Part shown: piece by piece, positions 10,735 through 22,194 of the stretch
Position numbering within the stretch: the stretch's first letter is position 1
How the letters are laid out: each line of letters opens with the position of its first letter
NCBI GenBank assembly: GCA_944472135.2
Contig: OX235262.1
Span: 72,106,887 to 72,170,886, forward strand
Direction: 5' to 3'
Length of the DNA stretch: 64,000 nt
Source of the DNA: Trichobilharzia regenti
Taxonomy: Eukaryota > Platyhelminthes > Trematoda > Strigeidida > Schistosomatidae
Made by a program: the position numbers and the translations under genes
Notes under the pieces: generated by a model
The model's input: the letters and a program-made list of their open reading frames with translations, nothing else
Databases searched by the model: none
What the model was told of the DNA's origin: nothing

Positions 10735-11043
10735 TGTGTTGAGAGCAGCCTGCTAGCCAATTGGTTGACATTAATCTACGTCAATGTCTAGGTCACTAAT
10801 ATGGGCCGTGAGAAAATATGAACAAGGCTGTTTCAACAACCAATCAGAGCAAACTTAAACGTGGGCAAATATGATTCGCAGGTAGATGGCTCCACTTTCC
10901 GAGGGAACTCGAAAACAACCAATCAGAAGACTGTGTTTGTCTACTTGACTAGGCTATAATAATGTATGTGAAATTTATATAAATACGTGTTGATTTTCGT
11001 AATAAAACGATCTGTTGCCTGGCCCTTGTCTTCTGTTGTTACA
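10735..11043 (+). mobile_element. Gypsy solo LTR with 4-bp TSD
   Basis: 309-bp LTR from TGTGTTGAGAGCAG to CTGTTGTTACA, flanked by GTCC at 10731-10734 and 11044-11047. It has the CCAAT boxes and AATAAAACGATCTG element shared with 6082-6403 and 38196-38501. It interrupts a PLE terminal repeat, so it is younger than that PLE. Solo LTRs come from recombination between two LTRs. Confidence 0.85.
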
Positions 11044-11114
11044 GTCCTAATCGTCATTTAGTAAATAATACTGTTCCACTCACCGTGTGATACATTTAAT
11101 AAACAAACTAATAT

Positions 11115-11760
11115 GGAATACGTTAGTCAAAAAATGGAGATTCTTCCAGTGAGTTTGAAAATCTACAGTTTATTCCATCCCTAAGGAAGTTATCTTCATA
11201 AAGTTAGCATAAAATGGAGAATTAAATGGTAGGATTTTAAGATAGAGGTTAAATCAGGCCATCGGTGTTAGTTCTAACACTATTCAGTCCAGTATATAAT
11301 TGCCAGAAAAGCCAAAACATGCTATACAACCTCCTATATTGCACAATGTGATTATTTCACATCCCATACTATATACCAGTCGATATGTTTGCGTGTGGTC
11401 AAACATCACTAGGGTGGAGTAATCACTCTTTGCATATCAGGGTAGGAAAACATATACACAAATGACCTGTAAAACAAATGAACTGTGAAACCTCGATTAA
11501 CTCGGGCGGTAGATTGTCAGTCTCATCTATAACAAAATAACTTAATTGATATGAAACATGAGATTTATTCATTCAAAAAGTCAGGGAAGTCTACTGAAAT
11601 ATGATGAGTCGATAGATATTCGTAAACTTAGGGCCCCCTCCGCTGTATGTACAATTTATTATTACTGTTAATCTACCTTGGTAATCTATATTTGATTATA
11701 TTACTATAAGTAGTGTAAATTTTTATCCTTTGTAATCTTATTTAATTGAATTTTAGATTT
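11115..11760. other. no recognisable gene
   Basis: No feature identified between the PLE and the partial Sm-alpha copy. Confidence 0.35.
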
Positions 11761-11764
11761 TCCT

Positions 11765-11915
11765 GTCGACTGACTGCACCAAAATGCTCGGTCTCAGGTT
11801 GACATGTCGGCTTCTTATGCAGATGCTTCGACGATGTTTGGGCATGTATTTTGAATTGAAATGGTGGATGGTGACTAGCAGTGGAATCTAGGATGCGCAC
11901 ACGTTGATAATGATA
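11765..11915 (-). repeat. Sm-alpha-like SINE, 3' part
   Basis: Minus-strand match to the 3' half of the family, including the stretch following the ribozyme (complement contains GCATCCTAGATTCCACTG). The tRNA-like half is missing. Confidence 0.55.
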
Positions 11916-12033
11916 CGTTGAATATATGATCCAACTCCAAATAAATCAAGTCACCTCAGACTATCATTTGAAAAAATGGAATCTGAAGTTCGCTAATGAC
12001 TGAATATAAGAAGTCATGACTAGTAGTTTGGAG

Positions 12034-12313
12034 TGTGTTACTGATAAGATTTATCAGTAGTATATAAACAGACACCCATCAGCAGTAAAACATCAGATAG
12101 CAGGGAGGTAGATTTGATGTCTGAGAAAGTAAGTGATACAACGTTGTAGAGATACATGGAAGACGTGAAAGGAACACGAAGAAAGACAATATGAAGGCAG
12201 ACGAGATGTAGCACAATACTGAACATCGGTGCAAATGGTGATTTGAAGATAAGAAAATGATACCAAATTGCAAACACATTCCTTTACCATGTCTCTGGTC
12301 TTCTACCGTTACA
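12034..12313 (-). repeat. interspersed repeat, family A, second copy
   Basis: 280 bp, the inverse of 4194-4498, with the same TGTAACGGTAGAAGAC start and ATAAATCTTATCAGTA end. Open frames on the minus strand are repeat-derived. Confidence 0.6.
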
Positions 12314-12344
12314 ACTGTTGTCACTGCCAGGATACTTTCGGTTG

Positions 12345-12685
12345 AACACTAGTCAATAACTAGTGTAATTTGGCTAATACTATCCTTCGTGCAGATTGAA
12401 TTCTATCAGTAAAGTTTGCAATATGGTCACCACTCTAGGTGGCTCACCATGATGCTGCACTTTGAATTGTTGACTTTAGATGGTTGGAGTTATTCGGCAG
12501 GAAACCTCGGACCTAAGTTTCGTGCTAGTTGACACTCACCAGTCAGCAAGGCATATCTGCTATCTTGAAGGAACTCATGTCCATCCTGGGATTCGTACCC
12601 GTGTCACCCAGTGGGTGTTCAATTAGAAACGTTACCACTGAGCTATTCGGGCTGACGACTGACCTCCTGTAGGACTGTACTAAAT
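12345..12685 (-). repeat. tRNA-derived SINE family B
   Basis: Minus-strand copy with A-box-like (complement of about 12636-12655) and B-box-like (complement of about 12590-12605) segments and the ACTAGTCAATAACTAGTGT end. No target duplication identified. Confidence 0.6.
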
Positions 12686-12879
12686 ACCAAAAATTAAAAA
12701 AAATTGAATCTGTTTTCCACTAGTGACTTAATACAAGATGCAGTTTCTTGGAGTTGTAATAAGAAGTCGTGACCAGTAGGATCCTTTAATTGTTTCACTT
12801 TCATTCATTCAAAAGAAAAATTTATTGTTGTTACCCGTTTTTAATCCTGTTTTCTTACAAGTTTGATACGAATTGTCAT

Positions 12880-13035
12880 TAGTGAGATAATTATTGGAAA
12901 GCCTAGGAGTACTGGACAACCGATTCGGCTCTCTTCATGAGTATTCATCCTTTAGGACTCAAAACCAGGATCTCCCAGGTAGAAGGCGAGCTCGTAGACA
13001 ATTCAGTCACTGGGACCCGGAGTTGTAGTGAGAAG
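12880..13035 (-). repeat. SINE family C (partial)
   Basis: The minus sense carries the TTGTCCAGTACTCC end and the tRNA-like GAGCTCG module of the family whose best copies are at 44586-44770, 30487-30655 and 45647-45825. Confidence 0.5.
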
Positions 13036-13154
13036 TCGTAACCAGCGGGGCCCACCAAGTCTGGTAAGAGAACAGATACTCACCTATGACACTGCCTAGT
13101 GGTTTAGCTACATATATCACGAATTTGCAGGATTTGGAGTTCATGGTTAATTGG

Positions 13155-13360
13155 ATTGGGTCTCAGTGGCTGATTGGTCTACGTGCTTGCCGTGAGATGA
13201 GAGAATCCTGTGTTCGGACCTCAGACGGTGGATGCTTACTGATGAGGTGATCCAAACGAGAACAAAGCATTTGTCAAGTACTCCCTGGGTTTTCCAATTG
13301 TTCTTTAAATGACTGTCGACACGTGATCGAACCTGTAACCAATCAAATCCCTGCAAACCA
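13155..13360 (+). repeat. SINE family C
   Basis: Plus-strand copy: tRNA-like head (GGTCTACGTGCTTGCCGTGAGA), then CTGATGAGGTGATCC and the CAAGTACTCCCTGGGTTTTC end. It is more diverged than the other copies. Confidence 0.5.
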
Positions 13361-13364
13361 ATAC

Positions 13365-14635
13365 TTGGTAATCTTGCTTTCTATCAGTTATTTCCAAATG
13401 ATTATTCAACCCAACTCGATTGCATAAGACTATCCAGAATTTTTGAAACATTGTTATTCCTCATACGTCTTGATGTATTCTGTAACAAACTGCAATAGGT
13501 TTTGTTTTTCCCTATTCATCAATATTTTTGATAACGTCAGAGATTACAGCTTTTGAGAATTTTCAGAGTTATGTGTTCTGTGTTGGTTTATTACTGATAT
13601 ACTCGATATGGATGACTTTTGATCGTGATAGTTTGATTCAGGCGGCACATACTGTCGAGTCGAAAACAGTTCACATATTTGTCTATGAATACATATATAT
13701 ACTTTAGTTAGGAATTTTAATAAGCGTATATTATTGTGTTTTGAAGGGATCTACCAAAAGATTAATAAACAGAATATGAAGAAAAAGCATTTAAGATTAA
13801 TTTTTAGCAAAGAAAGAAAGAAGGAAAAAGTTATGAAAACAATATTTGCACAATAAAAATCTACACTGGTATTAATCCAAATCCTTACAAAACCTTTATT
13901 TTCTACTTAGCATACACTTGTTAAATTCAAGAAAACTTGTTTTAATTTACGTGTTGTGAAGTGAATTTATTTTTTAAGAGTAATATTTCTCACTTAGACG
14001 TCTCCACTGAATTGTATAATCTGTTTTTATTGAAGAGTAGTTTACAAACATGTCACTTCCAATGAAAGTAATGAATAAGCAGAGAATTAATTGAGAGACA
14101 ACAGAATTTGTTTAAATTCCGATAATGCGTATTTGCGTTAATTTAAACATGTTCTCTGTCTAAAATATTGTTTTTTTTTAATTCACTCTGTTTTATGTGT
14201 TGAATGCATGTTTAAACACAATAAACCAAATTATAAAGAATGATGAAAAGCTCATTAAAAAGTTGGGAATTTACCAACAAAAATGAAATAAACTGCTTCT
14301 ATGTGAATATGTGTAGGTGCTTGTCATGCTGCACCTTATATTTTCTTGTACCTGAAGCTTCTTTATACTGTGTAATTAGAAATAATATTTATGAATTACT
14401 AACATGTACTGGTTGCTAGATCAATAATGATTGTATAACTCTGTTTAAAATTGCCTTTATGTGGTGACTGACAATTTCTATCTCTGTATTGTTTAAATAC
14501 TTACTGTTGTTTGTTAATATATTTCTTATATGAATTGAAATATAATTCCGCCAAATGCAAATTCCTGAATTCATCCCTCTCTGTGTTGTTGGTTGAATTC
14601 CTTTAATTTGGTCATTACGATGTTTCGATGCATGG
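13365..14635. other. AT-rich sequence, no gene identified
   Basis: A minus-strand frame of 82 codons at 14416-14664 is open but matches nothing I recognise. It overlaps the start of the Gypsy gag remnant and is probably incidental. Confidence 0.35.
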
Positions 14636-14638
14636 TGC

Positions 14639-16035
14639 ATGTCCAAGAATGTCCGTGATGACAAAATTCCAGCTCATTTTATTACTACCATTGGGATAGA
14701 TTCCTACAGCCTAGTGAAAACTCTGTCATTTCCAGATAAACCAATTTCACTGTCATATCATAAACTACGTGAACTTTTAACAAATCACTTCCACATAACA
14801 ACTTTCGAAACACGAGAGAGGGATCAGTTCAACAAACTTGTTCGTGCTCCCAACCAGAAGATTAGAGACTTTATTCTTCAGCTTCAAAGTGTAACTTTGG
14901 AGATCAGCTGCATACTCAACTACGTGATCGTCTAATTGCTGGAGTCAATATTTCTAAGTTAGAGAAAGGGTTGATTCAGATTCCTTCCTGCACCTTTCAA
15001 ACTGCTAAGGATTTATGTATTACATATGAAGATCTCAACAGTGAATATCTAGCTCCCACTAAGTCGGTGTCTGATTTCATGCTGTCCAAAGTTGATAATA
15101 CAAGTGTTCATAAAAAGAAATCCAAACTGTCGTCCACATGTAATGGAATACAGACAGAAAGCAAAAACATTAAACCGTGTTTTTCCTGTGGAAAGATTCA
15201 TCTACGAAGCACTTGCCGTTTCCGGGGTGCTAAGTGTCATAAATGTGGTAAAATTGGGCACATAAAGTCTGTTTGCAGAAGTTCAAATACTTATGCTACT
15301 CGGAATTCTCATGATTCTCCCAATTTGTCTGGTAAAATGAAGTCAATGTCTCTTTCAACTTTTCACAATACTCAATCTCATCTAATGAGAACCTTCACTA
15401 CAAGTTCAGTCTAGTCTAACTGTTTTATAATTGATACTGGGAGTACTGAATCTATCATTTCTAAGAAAGATTTACTATCGCTTTGTAAGCATGCCCAGAT
15501 AGACCCTACTACTAGTTCGATCACAGGCATAACCGGTCATAAACTACCTCTTATTGGTGTTACTAACATTTCTTTGAAATCAGACAGTGGTAATTTTGTG
15601 AATATTTCCTTTCTTGTTAGTGAATATGGTCCATCTTTATTGGGATTAAAAGCCCTTAGATTGTTAAGTGTAGAAACCTCACTTTGCACTTAGCTGTTTC
15701 ACTGATCTTTTTTCAGAGAATTAGATCTCCAATGTTCAGTGTATAGGTAGCATGAAGATACAGCCCCTCCATCTTGAAGTGTCTTCCTAAAGCGCCGATT
15801 AATTCCATATGGATTGTGAGATGCAGTTAAAAATGAGTTGGACAAGTTGGTTGAGCAGGGCATACTTATGCCAGTTGAATCTTCGAATTGGGCTACTCCC
15901 ATTGTGAGGTCACTAAAGGCTGATGGAAAAACACCTAGAATTTGTGGTGACTACCGCCTTACACTCAATAGTTGTCTACTACAGCAAAGTTGCACTACGC
16001 ACGGCCAGTGTACTCAGCTAAATAGCATCAGGTGA
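14639..16035 (+). pseudogene. Gypsy (CsRn1-like) gag-protease-RT remnant
   Basis: A decayed 5' half of a Gypsy polyprotein, in order: gag capsid-like region (14639-14935, frameshift near 14890, continuing to 15300), two zinc knuckles, protease with DTG (about 15433-15441, FIIDTGSTES), and the start of RT (15838-15985, [22 protein letters not shown]). Stops and frameshifts separate the parts, and RT ends after about 60 residues. No LTR is seen next to it. It is a different lineage from the LTR family at 10735, judging by the lack of shared flanks. Confidence 0.75.
14971..15414 (+). pseudogene. gag nucleocapsid part with CHHC-type zinc knuckle
   Basis: The 147-codon frame ends in two knuckles. 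The first is C-x2-C-x3-H-x4-C (CFSCGKIHLRSTC), one residue shorter than canonical. The second is canonical C-x2-C-x4-H-x4-C (CHKCGKIGHIKSVC). Unusual first knuckles are described for the CsRn1 clade of trematode Gypsy elements. The frame closes at TAG just before the protease. Confidence 0.65.
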
Positions 16036-16059
16036 ACTGGTATATGCATGTTGATGTGG

Positions 16060-16385
16060 CCTAATGTGACAGCTTGTTTTCCATCTGCTGGTCGAATAGT
16101 TTCTTGAAGAAAAATGTTACTCGTAGGTCAATGAAGAAGTATGTTTTACTGACAGATTTTGGAAGTTGTTTTCAAAGAATTTCCGCTTCACTATCACTTT
16201 TGATTTCTACATTCAGCAGTAGAATCTTTTTCGGGACCTGTTCAGTAGCTTCCTTTGGTTTCAGGGTCTTTTCTATGAATCTGTTTGGGAAACCATTTTC
16301 CATGAAGATTCTTTTTCGTCAACAGCTTCCTTGGTACAGGCTGTGCGGATCTTTTGGGTGTGAGTAGACGACAGCTCTCTTTGTG
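16060..16385 (-). pseudogene. PLE endonuclease-linker remnant
   Basis: In the minus sense, broken frames give NGFPKRFIEK, LKPKEATEQVPKK and SVSKTYFF, matching the RT-to-endonuclease region of PLEs. The piece abuts the truncated Gypsy RT. Family cannot be assigned. Confidence 0.5.
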
Positions 16386-16389
16386 CTCA

Positions 16390-17935
16390 GTGGAACAAAA
16401 CTTTGATAATTAATAAAGTGTCCATCCACTGTAGGCTTTTACTCTGTAGATCACAGATAGTTATCAGTCCTTCTTTGCAGTTGCAAACCAAGGGAATAGA
16501 ACGTTGGGCCGGATTATATTTCGTGAGTGATGTCGATGTTTAAGTGGGCATTACTTAAGGTTTGGAATGGATTTCCAAGATTCAAATTCTCACTACAAAT
16601 ATTGTAAGTATCACTGATTTTCCTGTTATAGAGATGAAGCTTATTGACGGTTGTTGATAAGATAGTGTTCCTAAGATTCCTATGAAACAGTCGCTCAAGA
16701 TGGACCCTGGAGGAGAACCTATTCTTACACCATCTATTCAACTGTAAATTTAGCTATTGAATCTGAAGTAAACGTTGAAAGTACATGAGAGTAACAGCTG
16801 CCTTAGATAATGAATCACTGTGAAGATATCAGTACTACAGGATTGAATGAAGACACACAGAAAAACATTTAGCTTCTGTCAGTGGGACATTGGTGAAGAG
16901 AGAAACAACACCTCAAGACACCATTCTTCTTAATTTTCCAAATTGTCATTTTCAACTGCATCGTCAAATCACCTTCCTTCACTGGTTCAAGGATATCTAC
17001 CAGTCATTTTACGACTGAGTAATATGAAGAATTTATCATTTCTAGCATAATGTAGAGTGAGCTCAAATATTATTCAGGTCATGGATTAATAGCGATTAGA
17101 GTTATCATGGGGATTTACTGTGATAACTATAGCCTGACAGAATCATGCGATGCAATCAATGATATACATGTATATACACTGTCGTCATGATAATGTTGTA
17201 AGGTTTATTGTATGTAGGTGTAGCGATGCTGGGTGAAAAGAATGAAGGTAATTTAAGGTCAAATGAATCGATACGAAGAATAAAAAGGAGAATAAAACTG
17301 ATATGGTAATAAGAAAAGAGAGAAGTTTGAGTATTTGTACTTTTACTGTATTTTGTTGTCTTAGTTTCAGAACATAAAGTACTAATGATTGTGAGTACAC
17401 ACATGTGTGATTGTTACACTTATGAAAAACGTAAATATCCTGTAATATTTCTTTTTCTATGATATGCGCTTTGCAGTACCCACAATCATTACATTCTGAC
17501 CGGGGTGCGATCTTCGAGAATCAACTTATCGTTCACTTTTGCGACGCATTTGGTTTTCAGAAGACTCACATAGCTGCTTAATATTCAGAGGGAATGGACT
17601 GGTATGCTACGTAGTGATGAATCGATATGCCGACAATGATTCTAATGAAATGAATCAAGTTGCACAGGAAACATGTAGTTCCTGTCAATGGAAAACTAGT
17701 GAAGAGAAAGGCGACATTTGAGGGGACCATTCTTTTCCAACTACATGATCGGCATTCATAACTGAATCAACGAAATCAAATGTATCGCAGATATTGTATT
17801 TCGACCCGCCAGTTCACTACTGAGTGATACGGAGAACTTATCATATCTAATTACCATCCCGCCACACTTTTCATCCATATTTTCCACTTGGTTTGCTATT
17901 AATATGTTTTTCATCCCTATCCCTACAAATATCAG
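16390..17935. other. unassigned sequence with a diverged duplication
   Basis: Segments 16855-17050 and 17660-17850 share an order of blocks (CTGTCA.TGG...GTGAAGAGA..., then GAGTGATAC/GAGTAATAT...GAA.TTATCAT). This suggests an old duplicated repeat. No coding feature is recognised. Confidence 0.4.
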
Positions 17936-17939
17936 ACCA

Positions 17940-20103
17940 AAGTCGAATACACTAAGTGGTATGACTGAGGAAACCTGTGTGGAAGAACACTGGAACTCTC
18001 TGAAGGTGATGTTCGAGGATAAGTGCACAACTGTCTTAGGAAGAAGAAAGAGACAAGACAAGGAATGGCTCTGAACGGACACCTACCTGGAAGCTAATCG
18101 AGGAAAGGAGAGGAGGATGGTGAAAGAGAAGATGATTCAGAGCAAAGATGAATACGATAAGGAGAAACTGAGTTCACCGTACACTGCACTGCACTGAATA
18201 AGGAAGGAAGTAAAGAAGAGTGCTAGGAAAGTCAAAAAACGATTCTACAACACACTGGCCGGCTACTGATGCAGAACAGGCCTCAGGTAAAAGAGATCTC
18301 AGGACATTATATTAAATAACCAGATCTCTACCCGGGAAAAGATCAACCCAGATGCTGAAACCAATGGAAGACGCTCAAGGGAAGCTGATCACCAAGGAGG
18401 AGGAACGAATCAAACAATGGGCTGATCACTTTAACGAACCCTTGAATCAACCATCACCTGCAACTCTCCCAGTAATACCACCACCACCAACGGCACGTGT
18501 AGAACCGTCTGTCAGTGGACACCAACCCCCAACGAAAGCAGAAATTCAGAATGCGAACAAACCATTGCAGTCCGGCAGGGAGGCAGCAGGACCGGACGGA
18601 ATTCTTCCACTCCGAGACACTGAAAACGGACTCGGAGACCTCAGCTCACACCATTAATGCAGGTTTGGAAGTAAGGAAGGGTACCTACCGATTGAAGAAA
18701 GGCTGGCTACTTTGTTAAACTACCAAAGAAAGGCGACCTAAGCCTGTGCAAGAACTGGAGTGGAATAATGCTCTCTTCCACGCCAAGTAAAATACCAAGT
18801 CGCATCATTCTGAAGAGAATAAAGGATTCACTGGACACAGAACTCCACGTCACCAGCCGGAACAAGCTGAACTGGGGAAAGGCGAATCAAGTGCTGATCA
18901 AATTGCAGCTCTACGCATCATCACAGAACAAAGTATGTAAACCACCACCTCAACTTCCTTCATCGACTTTGAAAAGGCATTCGACGGACAGCGTCGACTG
19001 AGAAGTAATTCGGAAACTACTTCAACAATGCGGCATATCTCAAGTCTTTATCAACTTCATCCAACAGCTGGCGATATGACAATGCCATGTATCAGGTGCT
19101 GGTGGTCCAAAACGGAAAACTCAGCGAGGCGTTCTGTTGAAGTGCGTACAGGAGTAAGACGAGCTGGCTGCCTGCCTATTTTCGCCGATGATATTCCTTA
19201 TTGTGGTGGACTGGATTACGCATCAGACTGCTGGGGGCACCGAATACACTGGACGACCTATAGGAAGTATCTGGAAGATCTGGATTTTATGTCTAACGTT
19301 ACTCAGACTTGAAGACTTGGAAGCGAAAACCAACAAACTGGCTGAAGAGGTGGGGCAGGCAGCGATGAAAGGACTGAAGGTGAACGCAGAGAAGGCGAAG
19401 ATGATGGAGTTACCCATGCACCAACAAGAACAACCAGCATGATTCACTATCTCTGGAATAGATTTGGGTGAAATTACTTACTTCATCTGTCTGGGAGGCA
19501 TCGTTTCAACTGCGGGGGGATCGGATGACGTCAAGGTTGGCGAGAATCAGAAAGACAAGATACGCCTTCATTAACCTGAAAGAATTTTGGAAATCTTCTG
19601 CACTCAGCATAAGGAACAAGATTCGGATCTTCAACACTAATGTCAAGTCGGTCCTTATATACAGGTCAGAATCTTGGCCAGCGTGCCAAAGAAAGCATTT
19701 CCAACAGCTTATAGACCACCTTCGCTAGCTCCATGCTGAGAATCAAATGGCCAGAAAGAATTAACAACAAGAAACCCTGGCCAGCAACAAACCAACCAAG
19801 AGCTGATTGCTCAACAAATGTGCAGGAGAAAATGGAGACTGATCCAGTATACGTTGAGGAGACCGTCGAATGACATCGCGCACAGTGCAGACCATCACTC
19901 GAATGGAATCCCAATGGGAAACGGCGAGTGGGTCGTCGGTGCGATGGTGACATGGAGGAGATCGTGTGGTGAGGGGAAGATAAGAGATTATGGGCGATCG
20001 TAGACCCAGCTCAAGAGGACAGTAGAAAATAGAAGAAAGTGGAGATGCGTTGTTGAAGCCCTATGTTCCACTCAGAAGCCAAGGTTGAAATAATAATATA
20101 ACA
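17940..20103 (+). pseudogene. RTE/SR2-like retrotransposon pseudogene
   Basis: 5'-truncated RTE. It keeps the region between endonuclease and RT (EVKKSARKVKKRFYNTLAG near 18200) and the RT start GKLITKEEERIKQWADHFNE (18375). RT blocks follow: AAGPDGI, PKKGDLSLCKNW (18725), STLKRHSTDSVD for the FDFEKAFDSVD motif (18965), and VRTGVRRAGC (19145). The tail ends GAAATAATAATATA at 20103. At least six frameshifts or stops break it. Order and motifs parallel the copies at 52300-53810 and 60173-62969. Confidence 0.8.
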
Positions 20104-20104
20104 G

Positions 20105-20980
20105 TCCCTATCTGTATTCCTAATCGTTTGTTATGATTTGACCCTCTACCGGAAATAGTATGGAACTTCTTCTCCCCTTTACTGATACATGCTCGAATAT
20201 GCAACCCAGCTGATGACTTCGTCAAGAAATCTGCCCATCCATGAAAATTCAGATTTTTGAAGTTATTGACTGGGATTTGTTATTCTTATTTATTAATTTA
20301 AGCCCGTGTGCCATGGAATTCGTACTTTCACTTCAGCCGTTCTGCAGGATATCAGCTTTTAGAAAGTGAGGAATATTGAATGGTAGGCTAGATTCTCCAT
20401 CAGCAAATGAGAGTTTATATCCTCTAGCTTCTGATGTGCTTTCCTTGAGTAGACCAGACAGTTGTCCGGTAGCCTAACCAGAGCAATAAATAGACCGTCC
20501 AATATACGAAAACATTTTCGGGATCATAAACATTGGGTTTTGATGTCTGGTTAGCTAGTTAGTGCGTGCATGAACAGCTGAACGTTCCAAATGCTGTGGA
20601 CGCTTGACCGAGACTATCAGCCTGACCAGTCAACTTGAGTGGTAAATAGATCTGTAAAATCTCTAACTAACAGCTTCGTTCGCATTCAGCATTGGGTGCA
20701 GAGCACAGTTATTAAGTGTGAATTGGTTAGACTGAATGCATTTCATAAAGTATCCTCGCTACCTGGTAGTCTATTGTGTCGAGTATAGTGTCATTGATGG
20801 ACCATTCCTAGTTAGCTAAACACGCCAATTACTTTGAAATAATTGATCTCGCCGCATTCTACTTATTCAATTTGTTATTCATCGGTTAGAGTTTAAGCCT
20901 TTCACAGTTTATCAAGTTTCTGTGATGTATGGCGTTGCTTTAAGTAGTCAAGAGTTAGTTTGTAGGGATTTGATTTATTT
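20105..20980. other. no recognisable gene
   Basis: No family resemblance seen. Confidence 0.35.
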
Positions 20981-20984
20981 AAAG

Positions 20985-21375
20985 TTTGATCACACGCTGA
21001 CATAGTTTAGAGAACCATTTGAAGACCATGGGGTACTGGACAACTGCCTTGCCCTACTTTTGACTCGTAAGAAGTGCGTGCCTTTCGGGGTTTAAACCAA
21101 GGACCTTCCAGTTACAAGTTAAGCTCGTAGACCGTTTACCTGGTAGTCGCGCTAAAATCACAGAGGGTAGAAGTTTGAATTCGTGGGTCAATGCATTTGG
21201 TACCAATGACTAAATGACCAACGAGCTACCGTTGTACCAGAAAGTTCTGGGTTCAACCACCGTTGGGCACGTACTTCTGAAAAGTCCCAAAGTAGGACCA
21301 GATAGCTATTCAGTACTCTCTGGTTTTTCAGTGGTTCTCTAACTGATGTGTTCTGGTGACCGAACTTATACTTTC
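20985..21375. repeat. two SINE family C copies, head to head
   Basis: A minus-strand copy (about 20990-21165, with GGTACTGGACAACTG and AAGCTCGTAGACC) is followed by a plus-strand copy (about 21190-21375, with CAACGAGCTACC, GGGTTCAACC and CAGTACTCTCTGG). Together they form an imperfect inverted pair. Confidence 0.5.
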
Positions 21376-21379
21376 ATTT

Positions 21380-22150
21380 AAATTTATTTGGTTGAGGATT
21401 TACTTGGTGTGTAGTGTATAGCGGTAGGTAGAACGTTATGTAGTGAGTGTGACTATGAATTATAGCAAACCGGAAGCATACAGTGGCTTCGTAAACCAAG
21501 CCTCGCACTTATTGTGTGAGTCACACCGTTCCTGTGAACCAACCATCGAGAAATAAAGCATTCTTCCCTCTCTGTGAGGCCAAAACTATCGATAACAAGG
21601 GCGAGTGCTACAATTTTGAGATCAGTGATCCAAAAAACAGCGAGGCTCCCAGTTTACAATCTATACAGAAGAATTCTCCGTAATTCATTCTCAGAAATTT
21701 GTGTGAATTTCCATACGTAAAAAGGTTACACCGAATCCTATACCTAACACATGCGTTAAAATCATAGGTGGTGATGTGATTGGTTAACTCAGGATTAGAC
21801 TATTTGACTTCTGGTGACTTCAGATCGGATTCTATAAATTGCTCAGTGCAAAACATCTTGAGAGGTTTAGAGGAAATAAGCACTCAGGAAACACATAGGA
21901 AGTAAGGGGGAGTCGGCCGGTTAGTGAGGAAAGCTAGCCTCTGAAGTCACACGTTTATAAGAAATGAGAAAACTGGGGGAGAAAAGTACCTGCTAAAGCC
22001 TAATACAATCAATTAGTTATTCACCAGTAAGTAAAAGTATGAAGCGACAGGCAACAACCCAGAACTATTAGTCCCGGCATTCATCACTTAACTCTGGATG
22101 CTGACCCTCACTGTTTAAGTGGACTTGTTCAGCCGAAAGGTTACGGTCAG
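21380..22150. other. no recognisable gene
   Basis: No family resemblance seen. Confidence 0.35.
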
Positions 22151-22194
22151 GCATCCATACCATTTTGCACTTCATCGTCTTGCGTTCATTCGTT

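Larger units (their letters stand above)
8249..11112 (-). mobile_element. Penelope-like element, family 1, nested host copy
   Basis: Reading the minus strand: an inverted terminal-repeat piece (11112-10635, interrupted by a solo LTR), then the RT catalytic region with RRYVDDTF (about 10560). After it come the RT-EN linker (about 10330-10140), an unrelated inserted PLE (9030-10132), the GIY-YIG endonuclease C-terminus (about 8960-8440), and the terminal repeat ending with a 34-bp tail (8249-8283). Frames are broken. The same family recurs at 34403-35657, 55029-55871 and 62984-63452. Confidence 0.75.
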
